The notes under the pieces are model-generated. The model was not told where the DNA came from, made no database searches, and saw nothing but the letters and a program-made list of their open reading frames with translations. A program made the translations under genes and the position numbers. From positions 124,001 to 188,000 of the forward strand of contig NZ_JADNRA010000031.1 in the NCBI RefSeq assembly GCF_015709525.1: a stretch of DNA of 64,000 bases, written 5' to 3'. The DNA comes from Methylocystis sp. L43. Lineage in GTDB: Bacteria; Pseudomonadota; Alphaproteobacteria; Rhizobiales; Beijerinckiaceae. Positions 54,819-63,137 of the stretch are shown piece by piece. The first letter of the stretch is position 1, and each line of letters begins with the position of its first letter.

Positions 54819-56372
54819 ATGACGGAAGAGGGGCGCAACCAACCCGAGGGCCCCGACTTCACGCAGGGAGTCGCTCCCGCCGAGATTTCCGAAGGTCGTC
54901 CGTTGCTTGGTCATGTGGCCGGCGAGGACGCGGTGATGGCGCGACAGGGGGACGAGTTCTTCGTGATCGGCGCTCATTGCACGCATTATCATGGACCCTT
55001 GGCCGAGGGCCTCGTAGTCGGCGGCTCGATCCGGTGCCCCTGGCACCATGCCTGTTTCAGCTTGCGCAGCGGCCGCGCGTTGCGCGCGCCCGCCTTTGAT
55101 CCGCTGCCGCGGTGGCGGGTCGAGCAGGTCGAAGGAAAGGTGTTTGCGCGCGAAAGGCTGCCGGACCCCGCGCGCCCTGAGCGTAAGGGCGCCGCCGAGC
55201 CGCGCGGCGTCGTCATCGTCGGCGGCGGCGCCGCGGGCTTCGCCGCTGCGCAGATGCTCAGGGCGGAGGGTTATGACGGCGTTCTGGAGCTGATCAGCGC
55301 CGATCCGGCCGAGCCCTACGATCGGCCCAATCTCTCGAAGGACTATTTGGCCGGAACCGCGCAGGCGGACTGGCTGCCATTGCGCGACCCGGCCTGGTAT
55401 CGAGACAACGGCGTCCAACTGCGTCTGGGGCAGCGCGTCGAAGCGCTCGATCCGGCGGGCAAGCGGCTGACCTTCGCTGACGGGGCGGCGCTGTCTTACG
55501 ACGCGTTGCTTCTCTCGACGGGCGCTTTTCCCGTAAAGCTGCCGACGCCGGGAGCCGAACGGAGCCATGTTCATTATCTGCGCTCGCGTGGCGACGCCGA
55601 CCGTCTCATCGCGGCCTGCGCCGGCGCCCGCCGCGTGGCCGTGATCGGCGCGAGCTTCATCGGCTTGGAGGTGGCGGCGTCGCTGCGCGCCCGCGGTCTC
55701 GACGTGCGCGTCATTGCGCCCGAGGAGATCCCAATGGCGCGCATTCTCGGGCCCGAAATCGGCGCGCATGTGAGAAAGCTCCACGAGAGCCACGGCGTCA
55801 TCTTCCATCTCGGGGACACGGCGACGGAAATCGGCGAACGCACGCTCAAATTGAAAAGCGGCGCAACCTTGGACGCCGATCTCGTGGTCATCGGCGTCGG
55901 CGTGAAGCCGGATCTCTCGCTTGCGCAGTCCGCGGGGCTCGCGGTGGACCGCGGCGTGCTCGTCGACGAATATCTGCAGACGAGCGCGCCTGATATTTAC
56001 GCCGCCGGCGACATCGCCAGCTGGCCCGACAAGATCACGGGCGAGCGGATACGCGTCGAACATTGGGTGGTCGCTGAACGTCAGGGACAGACGGCCGCGC
56101 GCAACATTCTCGGCCGCAAGGAAAAGTTCGACGCCGCGCCCTTCTTCTGGAGCCAGCATTACGACGAGGCGATTTCCTATATCGGAAACGCCGCGTCGTG
56201 GGATCGGCTGGAGATGTCAGGCGATCCGGCCGCCGCCGACTGCGCCGTTTCCTACTTCAAGGGCGACCGGCTGCTGGCCGTCGCGACCATCGGTCGCGAT
56301 CTCGACAATCTGCGCGCCGAAGTCGCTTTTGAAGCGCGCATCGGCGCCGAGCCGCCGGAATCGATCGAATAG
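54819..56372 (+). CDS. Rieske-FAD/NAD(P)H oxidoreductase (ferredoxin reductase-like)
   Basis: The 517-residue protein fuses an N-terminal Rieske domain (Cys54/His56 in CTHYHG, Cys73/His76 in CPWHHACF) to a FAD/NAD(P)-binding reductase (VVIVGGGAAGFAAAQML, GASFIGLEVAASLRARG, VGVGVKPDLSLA-like, YAAGDIASW). This is the AIFM3-like or bacterial ferredoxin reductase-with-Rieske architecture. The start at 54819 has an AGGGAGAG ribosome site; the ATG at 54795 adds eight residues. The physiological acceptor is not clear. Confidence 0.9.
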   Translation: MTEEGRNQPEGPDFTQGVAPAEISEGRPLLGHVAGEDAVMARQGDEFFVIGAHCTHYHGPLAEGLVVGGSIRCPWHHACFSLRSGRALRAPAFDPLPRWRVEQVEGKVFARERLPDPARPERKGAAEPRGVVIVGGGAAGFAAAQMLRAEGYDGVLELISADPAEPYDRPNLSKDYLAGTAQADWLPLRDPAWYRDNGVQLRLGQRVEALDPAGKRLTFADGAALSYDALLLSTGAFPVKLPTPGAERSHVHYLRSRGDADRLIAACAGARRVAVIGASFIGLEVAASLRARGLDVRVIAPEEIPMARILGPEIGAHVRKLHESHGVIFHLGDTATEIGERTLKLKSGATLDADLVVIGVGVKPDLSLAQSAGLAVDRGVLVDEYLQTSAPDIYAAGDIASWPDKITGERIRVEHWVVAERQGQTAARNILGRKEKFDAAPFFWSQHYDEAISYIGNAASWDRLEMSGDPAAADCAVSYFKGDRLLAVATIGRDLDNLRAEVAFEARIGAEPPESIE

Positions 56373-56380
56373 GGTTTGAG

Positions 56381-59300
56381 CTATTCGAAGCGTCCGGAGG
56401 CGTGGCTGAGCATGGTGTAAACCTTGCCGGCGTCGCCCGTCAGCAGGTCGAGCGCTTGCGAGCCGTCGTGGTCTCCGCGGCTTGTCTCGATGAGCAGATC
56501 CTCGAAATGCTGGACGTAGCGATCGGCGGTCGCGCGAAACGCCTGATCGACGCGATAGCGGCGACGAATTTCCTCGAAGGTCTGATGGCCTTGCGCGGTA
56601 TAGAGACGGCGACCGAAAAGTCCGCCTTTCTCGCCGCGCTGATAGCGGCGCCATAGCTCGGCGACGGCGGCGTTGTCGACCATGCGCGCAATGTCGAGCG
56701 TCAGGCTGTCGAGGGCGCCCGCCGTCGCCAACGACCGCGCCTGGCGCGGCGGCTGCGGCGCGGCGTCGTCGAAGGAGGCGCGCGCAAGCAGGTTGCTCAG
56801 CCATCCGCCTTGCGGCTCGCGTGTCGGCTCCGCCAGCGCGACGCCTGGCGCTGGGCGCTCGGCGTGCGCTCCCTGATCCTGGACCGCCTGACGGAGCGCA
56901 GGGGCGCTTTGTTCGGCGATGTCATAGACGCGGCCCGAACGCGCCACGATGTCGGTGAGCTCGTTCAGCGCCTTCACCTGATCGCCGACGACCCGCCGCA
57001 GCGCCGCCGCCTGCTCCGCGGTTTCGCGCGGAATTTCAGTCGCGCCGCGCCGCACCTCCTCGCGGGTCTCCTCGATCTCGCGGTGAATGTTGCGCGCGAG
57101 GCCGCGAATCTCGTCTGTCGCGGCGTCGAATTTCGAGCGCGCGTCGCCGAAGAGACGGGTGATCTCTTCATTGGTTTCCGAGAAGGCGGCGCGCAGCGCC
57201 TCCGACGTCTGCTCGCGTTCGCCTTCCGCAGCGGCGCGCACCGCCGCAAAGCGCGTCTCGATCAGATCGGCGGTTTGCCGGGAGGTTTCGCTCAGCTCTC
57301 CCCCAAGGTCGCGCGACCGCGTCTCGATCGAGCGGAAGGAACGGTCCATCAATTCGCTGAACTGTGTCATGGCGCTTTCAAATTCGGCGCGCCGGCCTTC
57401 GATGAGCGTCACCAGATCTTCGAGCGAACGGCGGCGGGCGGCCATCACGGCGTCGAGCGCCTCCTGGCTTTGCGCCAGTTTTTCCGCGCTCTGCGCGAGC
57501 GTGTGCTGTCGTTCGTCGAGCGCCGCGACGATGGCGTTGGCGTCTTGCATCGTTCCGCCAGCCAATGCGCTGATATGTTCAACTTGCGTCGAAGCCTCGT
57601 TGAGCGCGCCGTGGAACTCGGCGAGGCGTCTGCCGAGTTCATGTTCGAGCGTGACCAGATTCCCGCCGGTCTTATCGATGACCGCATGGAGCGAGGCATT
57701 TGTCTCGCCGAGCGTGTCGAGCAGGGTGGGCAGCTCGGCGCGAATCTTTTCGTTTGTCTCCAGCAGAGCCGCAATCGAGGTCTGCGCGCTGGTCTCCAGC
57801 GTCAGCGCCAGCGCCTCGCGGGAGGCGTCCAGCGCGTTCGTCAGCTCGTCGCGCTTGACGCCAAGGCGCGAGACAAGGGCGGCGCTACTATTTTCAACGG
57901 CGGTCGTCACGAGATCGCCGATCGTCGTCAATTCCTGGGCGACGGCGCCGCCGCGCGCGTCGAGCACGGTCTGCAATTGCGTGAGGCGCTCATCCAGCGC
58001 GCCGCTGATCTCCGCGACGCGTTCGGCGAGCGACTGGCCGAGATCACCGATGTGCGCATGAAGCGTCGTATCGAATTCGCGCCGCGCGACGGCGAGAACG
58101 TCTTTGATGTCCTGCAGACGGGCGCCGATCGTGTCCACGACCAGTCGGCCTCCTTCGTCAATTTCCGAAGAAACGGCGCCGAGCCGGCTGATCACATTGT
58201 TCTCGAGCAGCGCGATGCGTCCATCGAGGGTCGTTTCCAGCTCCTTCGCGTGTCCGCCCAGCGCTTCGTTGATTTCCTCTGTTCTGGAGGCGATCGTATG
58301 GGCAAGTTCGCTCGAGCGCGAGAGCAGCACCCAGTCGACGTCTTTGATCTTTGCGTCGAGCGTTTGCATGACTTGGCGCCCGCCGTCCTCCATCACCCGC
58401 GCGACTTCAGCCGCGTGTTTGGAGAGCGCCTCCTGCAGCATCTGGCCGCCGACGCCCAGGCCCGCGTCAACGCGGCCGACCAGTTCGTCGATACGGTCCG
58501 CCGCCTCCATTGTTCTGGCGTTGGCGACGTTCTCGAAGGCTTCGATCTTGTTCGACATCGTCGACGCGATGTCGATCGCGCGCGCGCCGAGCTTTTCGAC
58601 CAGATGGCCGCCTTTGCTCTCGATCGCGCCGTCGATTTCGGCCAGTCTCGCGTCGATCTCATCGGCGAAATGGCGAGAATTGTCGCCGATCCGGGCGTTG
58701 TAATGCTCGACTTGCGCCGAGAGCCTCTCGACAAGCGCGCCGCCCTGCATACGGATGGTCTCGTCGAGCGACTGCAGCTGGTCGTCGATCCGATGCGTTA
58801 TCTCTTGCGCCTGCACGTCGAGTCGTGCGGCCGCGTCCATCGTCCGCGTCGTCAGATTGTCGACAAGCTGAGTTCCCTTGCCGCCGATCACGTCTTCGAC
58901 GACAGCGAAGCGCTGCGTGAGTTCGGCGCTGAGGCGTTCGGCCTGCGCGCCGACCCGGTCGGCGAGTTCGCCGCCGTCGCGAAGCAGCGCATTCTCGAAT
59001 TGGGTGAGCTGTTCGCCGAGCGTGACCGCGATGCGCTCGCCATGGTCGGCCAGCGAGGCCACGACGTCTTTGCTTTCTGACAGGACGGCGTTCTCGAAGG
59101 CGCCGAATCGATCGTTCACCAATTCATGCAGCCGCTCGCCCTGCGTGGCGATCGCCAAAACGGCGTCGCTCGCCGTATTGGCGAAGCGCTCATGCATTGT
59201 CGTGGCGTTTTCGGCGAGAGCCGAGGAGGCGTCGGCGACGCTTTGGCGAAGCTTGTCGCGCAACGCCGCGCCATGCGCCTCGAATTCTTGCAGCGCGAGT

Positions 59301-62300
59301 TCGCGCGTCGTCTCCATGGTTTTGGCGACGAGCATTCCCGCCGTCTCGAGCGCGTTGAGCCGCTCGTCGAGCAATTGGTCGACGCGCGTCGCATGTTCGC
59401 CGACGACCGACGCCACGCTTTCACTGTGACGCTTAACGGCGTCTTCGAAGGAGCCTAGCTTTTCGGCGAGATCGACTTCGGCGCTACCGGCGTGCGCCGC
59501 CAGGCGCTGCGCGATCTCGCCACCCTGGCGCACAAGCACGTTTTCGATCGCTTCAAGACTCTGCGCGACAGCGTCGCTGACCTGTCCGCTGTTGCGGGCG
59601 AGGCTGTCTTCGAAGGCGGCGAGTTTGCCGCCAAGTTCTGCGGCGGCGCGCTCGGTGCGGGCCGCGACCCGGGCCGCCAAATCTTCGCCCTGGCGCGCGA
59701 CGACGTCTTCGAACGTCGACAGGCCTTGCGAAAAGGCCACCGTGGCGCGTTCGCCGTGTTCGCTGACGCGCTGGGTGATTTCTTCGCTGTGACGCTCGAC
59801 GGCTTCTCCGAAAGCGGCGAGCTGCGCGGAGAGGGTCGATGCGGCGCGTTCTCCACGCTCGCCGACGCGTTCGGCAACCTCGTCGCCGTGGCGGCTGATG
59901 GAGTCCTCAAAGGCGGTGAGTTGCGCCGAGAGCGTCGATGTTGCGCGCTCGCCTTGCTCGCCGACACGCTGCGCGATCTGTTCTCCGTGGCGCGTGACTG
60001 CGTCCTCAAACGAGGCCAGCTGAGCTGCGAGCGTCGATGTCGCACGTTCGCTCTGTTCGCCAACGCGCAAGGCGATGTCGTCGCTGTGGCGCACGACCGT
60101 CTCTTCGAAGACGGCGAGCTGCGACGTCAGCGTCGACGTCGCCCGTTCGCCATGTTCGCTGACGCGCTGCGCGATTTCCCCACTGTGGCGGGCGACCGTG
60201 TCCTCAAAGGCGGCGAGCTGGGTCGCAATGGTGGACGTCGCGCGTCCGCCATGTTCGATTACGCGCGTCGCGACGTCGTCGCTGTGCTGCGTGACGGCTT
60301 CCTCGAATGCTGCGAGCTGAGCCGACAATGTCGCCGTCGCGCGCTCGCTCTGTTCGCTGACCCGTTCGGCGATTTCGCCGCTGCTGCTATTGACCGACTC
60401 TTCGAATGCGGCGAGCTGCGCGGAGAGCGCCGATGTTGCGCGCTCGCTGTGCTCGCCGACGCTCTGCGAAAGTTCCTCGCTGCGTAGCGCAACCGCCGTC
60501 TCGAAGGCGGCGAGCTGCGTCGCAACGGTCGTCGCGGCCCGCTCGCTGTGTTCGGCGACGCGCGAGACGACTTCCTCGCCGTGGCGCGCGAATGTGTCTT
60601 CGAACGCGCTTAGACCGTCCGAAATGACTGAGCTGACACGGTCGCCATGTTCAGCGACGCGCATGGCCGCTTCCGCGCTGTTGCGCACCACGGCGTCTTC
60701 GAAGGCGGCAAGCCGCTCGGCGAGAGTGGTCTCGATCTGCAGCCCGCGTTCGGCGATCCGTTCCGCAACTTCGCCGCCGCGGCCGAGCACGGTCTGTTCG
60801 AAGGCCTGGAAGTTTTCGGCGAGCGTTTCATTGACTCGGTCGCCGTGCTCCCCGATCGCCGACACCGCTTCGCTGGCAGCGGCGACGAAACGCGTCTGCA
60901 CGGCGTCGACCTGTTCGACAAGCGCCGTTGAACTCTGGTTCAGGCTGCGCGAGATTGCGTCATGAAGCGCTTGTCCGCGCAACTCGAATTCGTTCTGCGC
61001 CTTCTGATGCGTGTCTTTGAGCAGGCCGACGATTCGGGTTTCCGCCGTTTCGAAGGTCGCCCTGGCGTTTTCGACATGTTCGGCGACGCGGGTCGTGAGC
61101 CGTTCCTGGGTTTCGGCGAGCGAACGCTCAAAGGCGCCGCCCTGCGTCTCGATCGTTTCGCGAAGCGCGCCGCCGGTCTCAGCGAGCTGCGCGACGATCC
61201 GCTCCCCCTGGCCGCCGATCGCCTCGGAAAAACTCGCGCCGAGCTCTTCGAACCGTTCGAGCACATCCGCGCCGCGCGCGCCGAAATCGCCGGCGATCGC
61301 TTCGCTCGCGGCTTCCAGCTTGCGGCCAACTTCCTCGACTCCGTCGGCGAAACGGCGGCTGACGTCCTCGCTCGCGCCGGTCACTTTCTGCGCGACTTCG
61401 TCGCCGGTCTGGGTCAGGGCGATCAGCACTCTTTCGCCGTGACTGGCCAAGGTCGATTCAAAGGCGTCGCCCGCTTCGTCGAGCGCGAGCCGGATCTCCT
61501 CGCCCTTGGAGCCGAGCGAGGAGGTGACGCGCGCGCCTGCCTGGCTCACCGCTTCGGCGAGATGGACCGAGGTCGTGGCGAGTTCCTGAGACAGCGTCTC
61601 GCGCGCGCCAAAGAGCGCGGTACGGGCGTTGTCGGCGTTGACGACGATCGCTTCGCGTTCGCGGGTCAGCTCGTCGATGAGAAGCCGAATGCGCCGTTCA
61701 TTCTCGGTGTAGGAGCGTTCGAGGTTGGTCACCTCGGTGCGCACGATCACTTCCAATTCGCCGGCCCTTGCCAGCGCGCGTTCGATGCCGTCTCCCATGG
61801 AGGCGGCTTCGCGCCGGATCGCCTGAGAGAGCGAGACGACTTGTTCGGTGGCGACCGTTTCCGGCTCGATCAGCCGAATGGCCACTTCGGTCATGGAGTT
61901 GGCGATGAGCCGCATCTCATGGGCGCGGCGCGCCATCAGTCCGGTGAGGAAGAGAAAGACGAGAGGCGCGAGCAGCGCGGCGAGCGTCAAAACCGGCTTC
62001 GGCGCGAGCGTCAATCCGTCGGAGTCGAGGATTTCGGCTTGATGGAAATAAACATACAAGGCCCAGCAGGCCGCCCACAGTCCCATGGAGGCGAAGGTGA
62101 GCGCCATGATCGAGCGGTTGGGCTTGATCTGCAGCGCCTGCCGCAACTCGCCGACCGTGCGGCGGTCGTCGTTCGCGGGCGCAAGGGCGGGCGCCATCGC
62201 TCCGGTCTGCGGTTGAACGCGGTTCTGCTGCTCGCCGTAGGCCGAGGCTGGCTTTCGCTGGTCCCCGGCGTGCGCTTCCGCTCTCGGGCTCTGGGGCGGG

Positions 62301-62425
62301 CCGGACCGGTTGTTCGCCTCATCCGCAGCGCCTGCGGCGTTCGGCGGCGCGCCGATATCCAGCGCCTCCTCGATCGCCGTCAGAGCGGCGGACGCCGCGT
62401 CCTGGATCTTTCCCGATGTCGCCAT
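56381..62425 (-). CDS. Giant coiled-coil membrane protein, GPR/RgsE-like growth-pole protein
   Basis: The 2014-residue protein has a disordered N-terminus, two membrane spans (~106-126 and ~144-166) and then ~1700 residues of helical coiled coil, ending in a conserved C-terminal domain (LFGRRLYTAQGHQTFEEIRR, FEDLLIETSRGDHDGSQALD). Size, topology and apolipoprotein-like repeats match the Rhizobiales growth pole ring protein GPR of Agrobacterium and RgsE of Sinorhizobium, which organise polar growth; orthology is inferred by memory of architecture. A run of 33-residue repeats occupies the middle (59350-60720). The gene is probably monocistronic. Confidence 0.85.
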   Translation of the reverse strand: MATSGKIQDAASAALTAIEEALDIGAPPNAAGAADEANNRSGPPQSPRAEAHAGDQRKPASAYGEQQNRVQPQTGAMAPALAPANDDRRTVGELRQALQIKPNRSIMALTFASMGLWAACWALYVYFHQAEILDSDGLTLAPKPVLTLAALLAPLVFLFLTGLMARRAHEMRLIANSMTEVAIRLIEPETVATEQVVSLSQAIRREAASMGDGIERALARAGELEVIVRTEVTNLERSYTENERRIRLLIDELTREREAIVVNADNARTALFGARETLSQELATTSVHLAEAVSQAGARVTSSLGSKGEEIRLALDEAGDAFESTLASHGERVLIALTQTGDEVAQKVTGASEDVSRRFADGVEEVGRKLEAASEAIAGDFGARGADVLERFEELGASFSEAIGGQGERIVAQLAETGGALRETIETQGGAFERSLAETQERLTTRVAEHVENARATFETAETRIVGLLKDTHQKAQNEFELRGQALHDAISRSLNQSSTALVEQVDAVQTRFVAAASEAVSAIGEHGDRVNETLAENFQAFEQTVLGRGGEVAERIAERGLQIETTLAERLAAFEDAVVRNSAEAAMRVAEHGDRVSSVISDGLSAFEDTFARHGEEVVSRVAEHSERAATTVATQLAAFETAVALRSEELSQSVGEHSERATSALSAQLAAFEESVNSSSGEIAERVSEQSERATATLSAQLAAFEEAVTQHSDDVATRVIEHGGRATSTIATQLAAFEDTVARHSGEIAQRVSEHGERATSTLTSQLAVFEETVVRHSDDIALRVGEQSERATSTLAAQLASFEDAVTRHGEQIAQRVGEQGERATSTLSAQLTAFEDSISRHGDEVAERVGERGERAASTLSAQLAAFGEAVERHSEEITQRVSEHGERATVAFSQGLSTFEDVVARQGEDLAARVAARTERAAAELGGKLAAFEDSLARNSGQVSDAVAQSLEAIENVLVRQGGEIAQRLAAHAGSAEVDLAEKLGSFEDAVKRHSESVASVVGEHATRVDQLLDERLNALETAGMLVAKTMETTRELALQEFEAHGAALRDKLRQSVADASSALAENATTMHERFANTASDAVLAIATQGERLHELVNDRFGAFENAVLSESKDVVASLADHGERIAVTLGEQLTQFENALLRDGGELADRVGAQAERLSAELTQRFAVVEDVIGGKGTQLVDNLTTRTMDAAARLDVQAQEITHRIDDQLQSLDETIRMQGGALVERLSAQVEHYNARIGDNSRHFADEIDARLAEIDGAIESKGGHLVEKLGARAIDIASTMSNKIEAFENVANARTMEAADRIDELVGRVDAGLGVGGQMLQEALSKHAAEVARVMEDGGRQVMQTLDAKIKDVDWVLLSRSSELAHTIASRTEEINEALGGHAKELETTLDGRIALLENNVISRLGAVSSEIDEGGRLVVDTIGARLQDIKDVLAVARREFDTTLHAHIGDLGQSLAERVAEISGALDERLTQLQTVLDARGGAVAQELTTIGDLVTTAVENSSAALVSRLGVKRDELTNALDASREALALTLETSAQTSIAALLETNEKIRAELPTLLDTLGETNASLHAVIDKTGGNLVTLEHELGRRLAEFHGALNEASTQVEHISALAGGTMQDANAIVAALDERQHTLAQSAEKLAQSQEALDAVMAARRRSLEDLVTLIEGRRAEFESAMTQFSELMDRSFRSIETRSRDLGGELSETSRQTADLIETRFAAVRAAAEGEREQTSEALRAAFSETNEEITRLFGDARSKFDAATDEIRGLARNIHREIEETREEVRRGATEIPRETAEQAAALRRVVGDQVKALNELTDIVARSGRVYDIAEQSAPALRQAVQDQGAHAERPAPGVALAEPTREPQGGWLSNLLARASFDDAAPQPPRQARSLATAGALDSLTLDIARMVDNAAVAELWRRYQRGEKGGLFGRRLYTAQGHQTFEEIRRRYRVDQAFRATADRYVQHFEDLLIETSRGDHDGSQALDLLTGDAGKVYTMLSHASGRFE
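59350..60720 (-). repeat. Coding tandem repeats of 99 bp (33 aa) inside the giant coiled-coil gene
   Basis: At least eleven consecutive 33-residue units follow the pattern AQLAAFE(D/E)xVxRHS then x-E-x-A-x-RV-x-EH-x-ERATSTLS, with more degenerate copies on the C-terminal side. Thirty-three residues equal three 11-residue turns, the hendecad period of apolipoprotein-type helices. The DNA copies differ by many substitutions, so the array is old. Confidence 0.9.
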
Positions 62426-62505
62426 TCGCCCTCTCCAGCGGCGCAGACGCGTGTCGCCCGGCCGATTTCACGGCCCACCGCTCAGCGACCGCCATTGAAT
62501 AAAGA

Positions 62506-62520
62506 TTAACCAAACTTTAC
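62506..62520 (-). promoter_or_regulatory. Candidate CtrA-like box upstream of the giant polar protein
   Basis: TTAACCAAACTTTAC matches the CtrA full-site pattern TTAA-N7-TTAA at seven of eight fixed bases. It lies about 80 bp upstream of the giant gene's start in a divergent region of 262 bp (62426-62687) that otherwise holds nothing supported. One site with a mismatch is weak evidence. Confidence 0.3.
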
Positions 62521-62687
62521 AGCCCATCCGGGGCAATTGAAACATGCGCTCGGGCCGTATCGGGAAACTTCGTTAACGCGCCCTTCAGGGTCGACGCGTC
62601 AGTCTCGATGTTGGGCGACCTTCTGGCGGACCTTTCCGGCGGACTGCAAAACGAACCGCTTTGCGATAGATATCAAGGGGAACAGGA

Positions 62688-63137
62688 ATGGGGATGGCGA
62701 AACTGGCGGACTCCACGTTTGTTAATTGCCAAGCTCAGCCGCAGCCGTTTTCCGAGCTTGACGGGGAGGCGCCGATCGACCTTGTCCATCTCTCGCGGCA
62801 GACGTTCGGCGACCATGATCTCGAACGGGAGCTGCTGGGACTTTTCGACGCACAGGCGGCGCAATTTGCGAAACGCTTGCGCGCGCTCGCCGCGCAGGGC
62901 GACGCCGACTGGCGCATCGCGCTCGCGCATACCGTCAAAGGGTCGGCGCGGGCGATCGGCGCCTTTGAGGTGGGACGCGCGGCGGAGGCGTACGAACAGG
63001 CGCTGCGCAGCGCCGATGTGAGCGTCGCCGAAAAGGCTGAGATGCTGGGCGCCGCCATCGGACGCGCGCGCGGCGCCATCGCCCTACTGCTGGGCGGCGC
63101 GGCTCAGAACGGCCCCACGGGGAAATATTTCAAATAA
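62688..63137 (+). CDS. Hpt-domain phosphotransfer protein
   Basis: The 149-residue protein is a single Hpt domain: helical, with the phosphorylatable His81 in LAHTVKGSARAIGA. Hpt proteins relay phosphate between a hybrid kinase and a response regulator. No kinase is encoded next to it. It is divergent from the giant polar protein gene and its 3' end overlaps the convergent solute-binding protein gene by 34 bp. The second ATG at 62694 is an equally possible start. Confidence 0.88.
   Translation: MGMAKLADSTFVNCQAQPQPFSELDGEAPIDLVHLSRQTFGDHDLERELLGLFDAQAAQFAKRLRALAAQGDADWRIALAHTVKGSARAIGAFEVGRAAEAYEQALRSADVSVAEKAEMLGAAIGRARGAIALLLGGAAQNGPTGKYFK

Noticed and set aside
56810-59080. A 756-codon open frame on the plus strand opposite the giant coiled-coil gene, and similar ones at 59492-60487 and 60962-62509
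   Set aside because: They mirror the codon pattern of the real minus-strand gene. The high GC content and repeats keep the antisense frame open; the products are Arg/Asp/Val-rich with no domain.
59350-60720. Regular 99-bp periodicity that could suggest a CRISPR-like or satellite array
   Set aside because: The units are continuous coding sequence for 33-residue helical repeats, without spacers.
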